From: an uncultured Eubacteriales bacterium | GTDB taxonomy: Bacteria; Bacillota; Clostridia; TANB77; CAG-508 | Direction: 5' to 3' | DNA: 49,457 nt | Assembly (NCBI GenBank): GCA_949288095.1 | Contig: CASEIX010000061.1 | Coordinates: forward strand, 1-49,457 | Notes under the pieces: model-generated | The model's input: only the letters and a program-made list of their open reading frames with translations | Told to the model about the DNA's origin: nothing | Database searches by the model: none | In this document: in pieces, positions 1 to 7,998 of the stretch | How the letters are laid out: each line of letters starts with the position of its first letter | Position numbering within the stretch: the first letter of the stretch is position 1 | Translations under genes and position numbers: made by a program

Positions 1-167
1 TAAGGGCATTATTGGAACCTTTTTCACAAATTTATTTTCTAGTAATTTACATCTAACTTTTTATTGAATCTTTGTATTTTCATTGACATTATTTCTTTTT
101 ATTGATATGATGACATCGTAAAATTTTCTTAGAGTATCACAAATAAAGAATAAAAAGGAGAAAAACA
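1..167. other. A+T-rich upstream region
   Basis: No coding region is visible here. The stretch holds the promoter given separately and the leader of the prepilin-like gene. The end of an upstream gene cannot be recognised. Confidence 0.5.
83..111 (+). promoter_or_regulatory. Sigma-A-type promoter of the prepilin-like gene
   Basis: TTGACA (83-88) and TATGAT (106-111) are separated by 17 bp. This is a near-consensus housekeeping promoter about 55 bp before the start codon. Confidence 0.6.
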
Positions 168-1631
168 ATGGAAACAAAAGAAATGAAAGAAAGTAAAGGA
201 ATTACACTAATAGTATTGGTTATTACAATCATTGTCTTATTAATTTTAGCAGGAATTACGATAAGTGCGATAACAGGAGATAATGGAATCATAGGAAATG
301 CAGGAGAGGCAAAAGAAGAAACAGAGATTGCCAATGAAAAAGAAATAGTAGAAAAATCAACAGTGCAGGCAATGGGAAATAACAAGTATGGAAACATAGA
401 AGAAGATGAACTACAAGAACAATTAGACAAAGAAACAGAAGATGGCAAAACAGAAGCAAATGATATAGGAAATGAAATTGAGGTTGTATTTATTGAGAGT
501 AATCGATACTATCTAGTGGAGAAAGATGGAAATGTGAAAGGAGAATATCCTATTATAGAAGATGAATATCCAGGAAATATTACAGTAGGAAAAGACGGAG
601 AAGCATTGGAAGGAAGTGAAGAAAAACCATATGAAATATGGTGCATAGAAGATTTGGTAGAATGGTCTCAAAATTACGAAACATACCAAAATGCTTATAT
701 AAAATTAGGAAGAACGTTAAATTTTGAGTCTAGATTGTCATATGTAAATGGAAAGGTTTTGAATTGCAATTCAATAGAAGAATTACGAGATTTATTAACA
801 AATATTGCTGGAAGTGGTTTTACACCAATTAAGAATTTCTCAGGTACATTTGATGGACAATCAAATGAAGTACAGAATATATATATAAATAAAACAGGAA
901 GTGCAGGATTATTTGAAAGTATAAATGGAGAAGTCATCATACAGAATATAGGAATCAGCGGAAATATAACAGGGACAGTAGATGTGGGAGGAATTTGTGG
1001 AAGTGTTGAAGTTTACGCTAATGCAACTATCAAAAATTGTTATAACCAAGCAAATATAACAAATGAAGGGAGTGATGATTGGGCGAGTGCTGGAGGCGTT
1101 TGCGGAGCATCACATTTAGGAAAAATAACGATTATTAATTGTTATAATGCAGAACAATCAAAAATAAATGCAAATATGGCAGGTGGAATTTTAGGGATTA
1201 CTAAGACGTCTTCTGATGTGTTTGCAATATATAATAGTTTTAATTTAGGGGAGATAAAAGGAAAAAAATATGCAGGTGGGATGATAGCATATTCTTCAAA
1301 TACTGGAAAATGCATAAATGTATATACTACAGGAGATATTAAAGGAGCAGAAATTATAGGAGGAATCATAGGAGGCGCAATGTGGGATAATCCGAATGGA
1401 AGGCAATATGAAAATTGTTATTTTTTAAAAAGTAATACCGTGCAACAAGGTGCAGGAAGAAATGTGACAGTAAATGCCACAATGTTAGAAGAGTTAACAA
1501 ATCAGGAAATTGATGAATTGAATACATATATAACGAATAACAGTACATTAACTTCTGATTGGAAAAAATGGACAATGGAAAATCATAAACTACAATTTAT
1601 TGAACAGACAGAAATGAACAATCAAGAATAA
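168..1631 (+). CDS. Prepilin-like surface protein with GLUG-type repeats
   Basis: The 487-residue protein starts with a short charged leader, then Gly11 followed by an uninterrupted hydrophobic helix (about residues 12-34). This is the layout of a type IV prepilin or pseudopilin cleavage site, but the usual Glu at mature position 5 is absent. The rest is predicted to be outside the membrane. Residues about 225-430 carry imperfect repeats with GGICGS, AGGVCGA, AGGILGI and GGIIGGA signatures and NCYN-type strands, which resemble GLUG motifs of secreted clostridial beta-helical proteins. A ribosome site (AAAAAGGAG) precedes the ATG. No pilus assembly genes are nearby, so a role as a pilin is inference; a surface adhesin-like protein is the safer reading. 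Confidence 0.65.
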   Translation: METKEMKESKGITLIVLVITIIVLLILAGITISAITGDNGIIGNAGEAKEETEIANEKEIVEKSTVQAMGNNKYGNIEEDELQEQLDKETEDGKTEANDIGNEIEVVFIESNRYYLVEKDGNVKGEYPIIEDEYPGNITVGKDGEALEGSEEKPYEIWCIEDLVEWSQNYETYQNAYIKLGRTLNFESRLSYVNGKVLNCNSIEELRDLLTNIAGSGFTPIKNFSGTFDGQSNEVQNIYINKTGSAGLFESINGEVIIQNIGISGNITGTVDVGGICGSVEVYANATIKNCYNQANITNEGSDDWASAGGVCGASHLGKITIINCYNAEQSKINANMAGGILGITKTSSDVFAIYNSFNLGEIKGKKYAGGMIAYSSNTGKCINVYTTGDIKGAEIIGGIIGGAMWDNPNGRQYENCYFLKSNTVQQGAGRNVTVNATMLEELTNQEIDELNTYITNNSTLTSDWKKWTMENHKLQFIEQTEMNNQE

Positions 1632-1646
1632 AAAATATAGTGATAA

Positions 1647-1679
1647 AGCATGTTGTAGTGGATATACAACATGCTTTTA
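1647..1679 (+). terminator. Rho-independent terminator after the prepilin-like gene
   Basis: An 11-bp stem (AGCATGTTGTA, 1647-1657, with its complement 1665-1675) has a 7-nt loop and runs into TTTTATT. Confidence 0.8.
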
Positions 1680-1708
1680 TTACATTTCTATGACATTCAA
1701 AAAAAATG

Positions 1709-1737
1709 TTGAAAAAAGTCTAAGGTTCATATATAAT
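1709..1737 (+). promoter_or_regulatory. Sigma-A-type promoter of the HD-GYP-like gene
   Basis: TTGAAA (1709-1714) and a perfect TATAAT (1732-1737) have a 17-bp spacer, just upstream of the ribosome site. Confidence 0.65.
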
Positions 1738-1772
1738 AAAATTGTATGAAACTTGAACAAAGGAGGAAGCAT

Positions 1773-2576
1773 ATGGATACATTTGCTAATTACATTTTAG
1801 ATGAACAAGATTTAGCATCTAAAATGGAAATCACATACTATTTAGCAAAAAAGACAAGAATATTTTTTGACAAATCTGTTATCTTTAAAACAGAACTTGC
1901 AAGAATGTTTGTAGACTATATGAAAATAGATGTTGATAAAAACTTAATTATAACTGCGTGTCTATTATGTAATTGTAAAAAAGTAGATAATGCACAAGAC
2001 TTGGAAAAAATTCATTCATATGCAAAAGAAGGAGCAGACTATTTATTAACTCTAGGATTTGATAGAAGGTTTTGTAAAATATGTGAGGAAGTAAATCGAT
2101 ATAGTAATAGTAATCCAAGAGAAAGAGAAAGTGATGTATTAGAATTAGTGGATCAATTTGGTGGAATGTTATTAGATAGACCAGAAAGAATTGGATTTCA
2201 ACCAGATGAGGCGATGGTCTTATTAGAACATAGAAATTTAAAAGACCAATATAATCGATTTTTACATACATTTGGAGAATTTGTTCAAATGATGGAAAAA
2301 ATAGAATTAAGTGATTTAACTTCAATGAAATCTTTGAGAAGATTAGTAAAAATACATAACGAATCAGAAAATATAAAGACATTTATAAAAAAAGTATGTT
2401 ATGACTATGAACCTAAAATAGATAAAGCATTAGAAAATTATAGAAAAGAAATAAAAGGCGAGATGTTTAAAGATGCCAATAGACCACTATTTAGCGAAGA
2501 AACAACAAGAAAAATATTAGCACATATAGCAGAAGAAAATATGCAAGGTGAAAAATTAAAAAATGAAAATCAATAA
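1773..2576 (+). CDS. Degenerate HD-GYP-like protein
   Basis: The 267-residue protein resembles an HD or HD-GYP phosphohydrolase that has lost its metal site. A helix reading LLCNCKK stands where LLHDIGK is expected. The segment DQFGGMLLDRPERIGFQPDEA resembles the DAFDAMTSDRPYR...EEA region that follows the GYP motif. The HHE motif is replaced by NRYSN. I infer a non-catalytic, perhaps regulatory or nucleotide-sensing, protein; family assignment is by eye. The start is placed at 1773 because an AAAGGAGG site ends 6 nt before it; an ATG at 1746 has no such site. The gene is monocistronic, with its own promoter and terminator. Confidence 0.55.
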   Translation: MDTFANYILDEQDLASKMEITYYLAKKTRIFFDKSVIFKTELARMFVDYMKIDVDKNLIITACLLCNCKKVDNAQDLEKIHSYAKEGADYLLTLGFDRRFCKICEEVNRYSNSNPRERESDVLELVDQFGGMLLDRPERIGFQPDEAMVLLEHRNLKDQYNRFLHTFGEFVQMMEKIELSDLTSMKSLRRLVKIHNESENIKTFIKKVCYDYEPKIDKALENYRKEIKGEMFKDANRPLFSEETTRKILAHIAEENMQGEKLKNENQ

Positions 2577-2583
2577 TTTTAAG

Positions 2584-2608
2584 GCGAGCATAGCTCGCTA
2601 ATTTTTTT
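2584..2608 (+). terminator. Terminator after the HD-GYP-like gene
   Basis: GCGAGC (2584-2589), a 3-nt loop, GCTCGC (2593-2598), then a T-rich tract (TAATTTTTTT). Confidence 0.75.
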
Positions 2609-2625
2609 AGAAAAGAGGTATTAAA

Positions 2626-3813
2626 ATGTACGAGATATTTGCAGATTTACATGTACACATAGGAAGAAGCGAAAATGGAAAACCAATCAAAATAACAGCA
2701 GCGAGATCTTTGAATTTTGCAAACATTGCAAAAGAATGTGCAGAAAGAAAAGGTATTAATGTTGTAGGAATTATTGATTGTGCATCACCATATGTGATAG
2801 AAGATATAGAAAATTTCTTAAAAACAGGAGATGCTTATGAATTAAAAGATGGAGGCATTATCTATAAAGATAAGGTGTGTATCCTTTTAGGAAGTGAAGT
2901 AGAAACTTCAGAAGAAGGAAGAAATGGAAAAAAAGGTGCAGCACATAATATTTGTTTCTTTCCACATTTAACAGATATTAAAGGATTTTCAAGTGAGCTA
3001 AGTCATCATTTAAAAAATATTACATTAAGCACACAAAGATCAGATTTATCAGGATATGATTTGATTGATATGGTAGAAAGATACAATGGGATTTTGATAC
3101 CTGCACATATCTTTACACCACATAAAAGCTATTATGGAAATTGTACAGACAGATTACAATATATATTTAAAGAAAAATATGATAAAATTTTTGCAGTAGA
3201 ATTGGGACTAAGTTCAGATACCTACTTAGCTGATATGATTTCTGAATTAGAAAATAAAACTTTTGTTACGAATTCAGATGCGCATTCTTTGCCAAAAATT
3301 GCAAGAGAATATAATAAAATGCAAGTAGAAGATATTTCATTTAAAGAAATTGTAAAAGCTTTAAAAAATGAAGATGGAAGAAAAGTAGTTGCCAATTATG
3401 GATTAGATCCAAAACTTGGAAAATATCATAGAACTTATTGTGATGATTGTGAAAAAGCAATAGAAACAAAAGAACCAGTAGAAGTTTGCCCATATTGTGG
3501 TGGAAAAAATGTAACATTTGGTGTTTTTGATAGAATTGAATTAATTCGTGATAAACAAGAATCAAAAAGTCCAGAAAATAGACCACCATATGTATATCAA
3601 ATTCCTTTAGGATTTATTCCAGGAGTAGGTGGAAAAACCATTACTAAATTATTAGACACTTTTGATACAGAGATGAATATTCTTCATAAATTGTCAAAAG
3701 ATGATATAGAAGCAGTTGTGGGAGAAAAAATTGCAGATACAATCGAAAGAGCCAGAAATGGAGAATGTAAAGTACAATCTGGTGGTGGAGGAAACTACGG
3801 AAAGGTTGTGTAG
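2626..3813 (+). CDS. EndoQ-like PHP-domain DNA endonuclease
   Basis: The 395-residue protein has an N-terminal PHP metallo-hydrolase domain (DLHVHIG at residues 7-13, an internal Glu in GSEVET, HIFTPH, and NSDAH). It is followed by a four-cysteine zinc knuckle (CDDC...CPYCGG, about residues 275-295) and a C-terminal helix-hairpin-helix part (IPGVGGKTITKLL). This order is that of endonuclease Q, an enzyme of archaea and some Firmicutes that nicks DNA 5' of deaminated bases such as uracil and hypoxanthine. The same family is also annotated as TIGR00375. An AAGAGG site precedes the ATG. The tail ends in a glycine-rich stretch. Function is inferred from domain order; the exact substrate is not shown. 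Confidence 0.75.
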   Translation: MYEIFADLHVHIGRSENGKPIKITAARSLNFANIAKECAERKGINVVGIIDCASPYVIEDIENFLKTGDAYELKDGGIIYKDKVCILLGSEVETSEEGRNGKKGAAHNICFFPHLTDIKGFSSELSHHLKNITLSTQRSDLSGYDLIDMVERYNGILIPAHIFTPHKSYYGNCTDRLQYIFKEKYDKIFAVELGLSSDTYLADMISELENKTFVTNSDAHSLPKIAREYNKMQVEDISFKEIVKALKNEDGRKVVANYGLDPKLGKYHRTYCDDCEKAIETKEPVEVCPYCGGKNVTFGVFDRIELIRDKQESKSPENRPPYVYQIPLGFIPGVGGKTITKLLDTFDTEMNILHKLSKDDIEAVVGEKIADTIERARNGECKVQSGGGGNYGKVV

Positions 3814-3882
3814 TTTAAATTCGTTAAAAGCAAAATGACATCCTTGATATAATGAAAATGAAAAATAAAAAAATAGTTCTAT

Positions 3883-3929
3883 AAATCTTCTTATCGAATA
3901 CACATTATGTATAAACGATAAGGAGATTT
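3883..3929 (+). promoter_or_regulatory. Hairpin that could hide the spoIIM ribosome binding site
   Basis: Bases 3883-3896 (AAATCTTCTTATCG) pair with 3916-3929 (CGATAAGGAGATTT) over 14 bp with one G-U pair and a 19-nt loop. The right arm contains the AAGGAG site of spoIIM. In RNA this would block ribosome access, and it has no T-tract, so it is not a terminator. Confidence 0.55.
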
Positions 3930-3931
3930 TT

Positions 3932-4570
3932 ATGAGAGAAAAGAAACAACTTAGAGTATTAAAGATAATTAAAGAACATGTGATAAACAATAAAAAAGAG
4001 TATGTTATCATTTTTTTGATATTTGTTATTGGCATATTTAGTGGTGTCTTTTTTGTTAATCATTTACAAGAAACACCTAAGACAGAAATAACCAATTATT
4101 TAAATCAGTTTATAGAAAAATTTAAAGGGTTAGAGAGTGTAAACAGTATAGAATTATTAAAAAATTCAATGATACAAAATATAGGGTTAGCAATTATTAT
4201 TTGGTTCTTTGGAACAACTGTTATTGGTATTCCTGTTGTATTTGCTATTATTCTATATCGAGGTTTTTGCTTAGGATATACGATTTCATTATGTATTACC
4301 ATTATGGGATTAGGAAAAGGAATTAGTTTTGTATTGGTAACATTATTGTTACAAAATATTTTACTCATTCCCGCAATTTTAGCATTAGCAGTAAGTGGTA
4401 TAAAATTGTATAAATCTATTGTAAAAGATAAAACCAAGGAAAATGTAAAAATAGAGATATTGAGACATACTGTATTTTCGATAATTATGTTAATTATACT
4501 GGTGATTGCATCTGTGATAGAAATATTTATGTCTACTAACATGCTGAAATTAGTTATTAAATATTTTTAA
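3932..4570 (+). CDS. spoIIM: Stage II sporulation protein M
   Basis: This 212-residue membrane protein has five hydrophobic segments (about residues 24-44, 85-105, 108-130, 135-160 and 180-203), the layout and length of SpoIIM. In the known family SpoIIM works with SpoIID and SpoIIP in the mother-cell membrane to thin septal peptidoglycan and drive engulfment. The context supports the call: xerD follows about 100 bp downstream, a neighbourhood also seen in Bacillus and clostridia. The AAGGAG site lies inside a 14-bp inverted repeat. Confidence 0.85.
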   Translation: MREKKQLRVLKIIKEHVINNKKEYVIIFLIFVIGIFSGVFFVNHLQETPKTEITNYLNQFIEKFKGLESVNSIELLKNSMIQNIGLAIIIWFFGTTVIGIPVVFAIILYRGFCLGYTISLCITIMGLGKGISFVLVTLLLQNILLIPAILALAVSGIKLYKSIVKDKTKENVKIEILRHTVFSIIMLIILVIASVIEIFMSTNMLKLVIKYF

Positions 4571-4589
4571 AAAAATATCAAAAAATGTA

Positions 4590-4618
4590 TTTACTTTTTT
4601 TTAATAGTTTGATATAAC
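4590..4618 (+). promoter_or_regulatory. Possible promoter of xerD
   Basis: TTTACT (4590-4595) and TATAAC (4613-4618) with a 17-bp spacer. It is a weaker match than others in the window. Confidence 0.4.
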
Positions 4619-4670
4619 ATATATAGTTTATGTAAATATAATTTAAAAAATATAGAGGTAGGGGAAAAAA

Positions 4671-5552
4671 ATGGAAAGACAACTAAAATTCTTTTTTAAC
4701 TTTTTGGAAAATGATAAGAAATTATCAGATAATACATTACAATCATACAAAAGAGATTTAAAGCAATTTAGAAAATATCTAGAAGAAAATGGGATTCACT
4801 ATAATAGGGTAAAAGAAGAAGATATGCAAAATTACATAAAAAGCTTACAAGAACAAGGGAAAAAAGCATCAAGTATTTCTAGATGTATAGCATCAATTCG
4901 TTCTTTCTATCAATTCATATTAAAAAATAAAAAGATAAAGGCAGATCCAACAGTAAATATTCAATCTCCAAAAATAGAAAAAAGAACACCAAGTGTATTA
5001 TCAGCAAAAGAAGTAGAATTATTACTAAAACAACCAGATACTGTTGATTTAAAAGGTGTAAGAGATAAAGCTATGTTAGAATTTGCTTATGCTACAGGGA
5101 TGAGAGTAACAGAAATTATTTCTTTAAATATAGATGATGTTAACTTAGAGGAAGCTTATGTTATTTGTAAGAGTGGAAATAAACAAAGAATTATACCATT
5201 AGGATCAATGTCTTTAAAAGCTTTAAAAGAATATATTGAAGAAGCAAGGGGAATCTTAATAAAAAATGAAGATGAAAAAGCTTTATTTGTTAACGTAAAT
5301 GGAGGAAGACTTACAAGACAAGGGTTCTGGAAAATTATTAAATTCTATAAAGAACAAGCACACATTACAAAAGATATCACACCACATGTGTTAAGACATT
5401 CATTTGCAACACATTTATTACAAAATGGTGCAGATTTAAGAGCCATTCAAACAATGCTTGGACATTCAGATATATCTTCTACACAAGTATATATGCAATT
5501 CCAAGATGAGGGACTAAGAGATATTTATAGAAAAGCTCATCCAAGAGCTTAG
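4671..5552 (+). CDS. xerD: Site-specific tyrosine recombinase XerD
   Basis: The 293-residue protein has the SAM-like N-terminal DNA-binding domain (residues 1-90) and the catalytic domain of tyrosine recombinases. Visible catalytic residues are Arg145 (TGMRVTE), a Lys in the CKSGNKQR strand, the HVLRH box (His239 to Arg242), LGH and the nucleophile Tyr274 (QVYMQF). Length and the close resemblance to XerD/RipX fit chromosome dimer resolution at dif sites. An AGAGGTAGGGG site precedes the ATG. The gene is followed by a terminator. Confidence 0.9.
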   Translation: MERQLKFFFNFLENDKKLSDNTLQSYKRDLKQFRKYLEENGIHYNRVKEEDMQNYIKSLQEQGKKASSISRCIASIRSFYQFILKNKKIKADPTVNIQSPKIEKRTPSVLSAKEVELLLKQPDTVDLKGVRDKAMLEFAYATGMRVTEIISLNIDDVNLEEAYVICKSGNKQRIIPLGSMSLKALKEYIEEARGILIKNEDEKALFVNVNGGRLTRQGFWKIIKFYKEQAHITKDITPHVLRHSFATHLLQNGADLRAIQTMLGHSDISSTQVYMQFQDEGLRDIYRKAHPRA

Positions 5553-5569
5553 TAAAAAATGAAAGTAAG

Positions 5570-5596
5570 CAGCTATTATAATGATAGCTGTTTTTT
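5570..5596 (+). terminator. Terminator after xerD
   Basis: CAGCTAT (5570-5576), a 7-nt loop, ATAGCTG (5584-5590) and six T. Confidence 0.75.
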
Positions 5597-5658
5597 GTTT
5601 TTGAAATAGGAAATACTTGTACATATAATAAAATATATGTTAAAATATGATTTATAAA

Positions 5659-5678
5659 AAACTTAACCTTGTTGTATA
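5659..5678 (-). repeat. 20-bp intergenic repeat, copy 1
   Basis: AAACTTAACCTTGTTGTATA is the exact reverse complement of 16811-16830. It lies in the leader region of the hydrolase operon. A looser relative may be present near 42490-42510. Confidence 0.7.
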
Positions 5679-5761
5679 TCAAAAATCTTAAATAGGGTTA
5701 AAATAAAAGTAGATTTTTCTATACAATGAAAAAATAACAACAAAACGAAAAGGTGGAAAAA

Positions 5762-6658
5762 ATGAAAAAATCAATAATACTAAGAATAATTATAGGAATC
5801 ATGGCTATATGTCTTAGCATTTTGGCATTAATAATAGCATATTTTTTTAATACAGATATTGAAACAAGAGAACCAACACAAATTATAGAAGAATGTGAAA
5901 TAAATACATATGAATATATGGAAAGAAATGTATTTACAGTTACGAAAAAGAATGTTGAACAAAATGATAATAAAAAGTATATTGTATATTTTCATGGAGG
6001 ATCTTATGTGGCAGAAGCTACACAAAATCATTGGACATTTTTAGAAAATATTGTAAAAGATACAGGATATACGGTCATTATGCCAGATTATCCATTGACA
6101 CCTAAATATCACTATCAAGATGTATTCAATATGGTAGAGCCATTGTATAAAGAAATTGTAGAAACTGTTGGAAGTGAAAATGTAATCTTAATGGGAGATT
6201 CTGCAGGTGGAGGATTAGCACTTGGATTATATGAAAAAATGGCAGAAGAAGCAGTATCACTTCCTGTAAAAACAATTTTAATCTCTCCATGGTTAGATGT
6301 AAGATTAGAAAATGAAAAAATACAAGAAATAGAAAAAAGAGACACGATTTTAAATAAAGAGGCATTAAGAGTAGCAGGTATTGCTTATGCAGGAAATGAT
6401 GGAATCAATAGTTATTTGGTAAATCCAATTGATGGAGATGTGTCTACATTACAAAATATAAACATATTTATTGGAACAGAGGATATATTAAATCCAGATT
6501 GTCATTTGTTAAAAGAAAAAGCAGATGCTGTAAATGGTGATGTAGAAATCAAAGAATATGAAAATGCGAAACATATTTGGATAATCGATCATAATTCTGA
6601 GGAAGAAATTACAAATCAAGCATATAATGACGTGATAGAAGAATTAAAAAATAGTTAA
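5762..6658 (+). CDS. Membrane-anchored alpha/beta hydrolase (GDXG esterase family)
   Basis: The 298-residue protein has an N-terminal membrane anchor (about residues 5-27) and an alpha/beta hydrolase domain outside it. The oxyanion box HGG sits at residues 78-80 and the nucleophile Ser147 lies in GDSAGGG. The later TEDILNPD and KHIW segments supply the Asp and His of the triad. This is the hormone-sensitive-lipase (GDXG) group, which cleaves acyl esters. A GTG at 5753 is in frame, but the AAAAGGTGG site fits the ATG at 5762 better. The next gene starts 11 bp later, so the two are cotranscribed with the acyltransferase-like and DUF6320 genes; the ester substrate is unknown. Confidence 0.8.
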   Translation: MKKSIILRIIIGIMAICLSILALIIAYFFNTDIETREPTQIIEECEINTYEYMERNVFTVTKKNVEQNDNKKYIVYFHGGSYVAEATQNHWTFLENIVKDTGYTVIMPDYPLTPKYHYQDVFNMVEPLYKEIVETVGSENVILMGDSAGGGLALGLYEKMAEEAVSLPVKTILISPWLDVRLENEKIQEIEKRDTILNKEALRVAGIAYAGNDGINSYLVNPIDGDVSTLQNINIFIGTEDILNPDCHLLKEKADAVNGDVEIKEYENAKHIWIIDHNSEEEITNQAYNDVIEELKNS

Positions 6659-6669
6659 GGAGAAAATTA

Positions 6670-7965
6670 ATGAGTGATAAAAAAGAAAAATTGTATTGGA
6701 GACGATTAGATAATTCTGCAAAAATATTTCCGATATCTGCTGGAAAAAAATATAGTACTGTTTTTAGATTATCTGTTGTTTTAAAAGAAACTATACAACC
6801 AGATATATTGCAAATAGCAGTGGAGAAATCTTTAGAAGAATATGAATTTTTTAGAGTTCGATTAAAAAATGGATTTTTTTGGAATTATCTAGAATATAAT
6901 CCGAAAAAACCAATTGTAGAACAAGAAAAAGAATATCCTTGTAAATATATAGAACCAAAAGAAAATAATAATTATCTATTTAAAGTTACTTATTTTGATA
7001 AAAAAATAAATATTGATATATTTCATTCCTTAACAGATGGAAATAGTGGAGTGATGTTTTTTAGAGAAATTGTCTATAACTATATCGAATTATCACACAA
7101 AGAAGAATTCCAAGAAGAATTAAGAATTAAAAGAAAATTTGACTTGTCAACAGAAGATAGTTATATAAAAAATTATAATAAAAAAGCAAAAGGAAATAAT
7201 TCATCAAAGAAAGCATATAAATTAGCAGGAAGAAAAATAAAATTAGGTGCAATTTCAGCCATACATGAAATTATTGATTTACAAGAATTAAAACAAGAAG
7301 CCAAAAGCCATAATGCAACAATTACACAATATCTAACAGCAGTTTTAATATATGTTATTTATCAAGCTAATTATTTAAAAAACAAAGGGAAAAAGCCAAT
7401 AAAAGTATGTATACCAGTTAATCTAAAAAAATATTTTCCTTCTAATACAATTTCTAATTTTTTCTCATATATAACAGTAGAAGCGCAAATGCAAAAAGAT
7501 CATTTAGATACATTTGATAAAATATTAGATTTTGTAAAAAAAGATTTTGAAAGAAAATTAACTCCAGAAGAAATCCAAAAAACGATGTCTGGAAATGTAA
7601 AATTAGGAACAAATCTATTTATTAAAATGATACCATTAGTATTAAAAAAGCCGATTGTCAGATTAAGTTATATAGAAATTCGAAAATATACAACAACGAC
7701 ATTTTCAAATATTGGAAGAATTGGTATCATTGGAAAATATCAAAAATATATAGAAGATTTTCTAATGCTAATTGCACCTGAACCAGTAGAAAAAATTAAA
7801 TGTTCTGCATGTTCATTTGAAAATCATATTGTATTTACCTTTACATCAATTTTAGATGATTGTAGTATAGAAAAAGCATTTTATAAATTTTTAACAGAAA
7901 AAAATATTCATGTAAAAATAGAAAGCAATGAAATTTTAGATATTAAAAATGTTGAAGAGCTATAA
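6670..7965 (+). CDS. Condensation-domain-like acyltransferase
   Basis: The 431-residue protein resembles the alcohol acetyltransferase / condensation superfamily. The catalytic box appears as HSLTDG near residues 119-124 (the family's HxxxD[GS]), and a later NTISNFFSY segment is typical of the C-terminal half. Such enzymes move acyl groups from CoA or carrier proteins to alcohols or amines. No carrier protein or adenylation gene is near, so peptide synthesis is unlikely. The AAGGAG site overlaps the end of the hydrolase gene. With the hydrolase before and DUF6320 after, it may acylate a lipid or glycolipid at the membrane; this is inference. Confidence 0.6.
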   Translation: MSDKKEKLYWRRLDNSAKIFPISAGKKYSTVFRLSVVLKETIQPDILQIAVEKSLEEYEFFRVRLKNGFFWNYLEYNPKKPIVEQEKEYPCKYIEPKENNNYLFKVTYFDKKINIDIFHSLTDGNSGVMFFREIVYNYIELSHKEEFQEELRIKRKFDLSTEDSYIKNYNKKAKGNNSSKKAYKLAGRKIKLGAISAIHEIIDLQELKQEAKSHNATITQYLTAVLIYVIYQANYLKNKGKKPIKVCIPVNLKKYFPSNTISNFFSYITVEAQMQKDHLDTFDKILDFVKKDFERKLTPEEIQKTMSGNVKLGTNLFIKMIPLVLKKPIVRLSYIEIRKYTTTTFSNIGRIGIIGKYQKYIEDFLMLIAPEPVEKIKCSACSFENHIVFTFTSILDDCSIEKAFYKFLTEKNIHVKIESNEILDIKNVEEL

Positions 7966-7998
7966 GGATGAAAAAGATAAATAAGAAAGGAATTACTT

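Noticed and set aside
1948..2382. A 144-codon minus-strand frame inside the HD-GYP-like gene
   Set aside because: Its composition (Leu, Phe, Tyr, Ile) mirrors the sense gene's Lys/Glu/Asn codons; no start signal or family resemblance.
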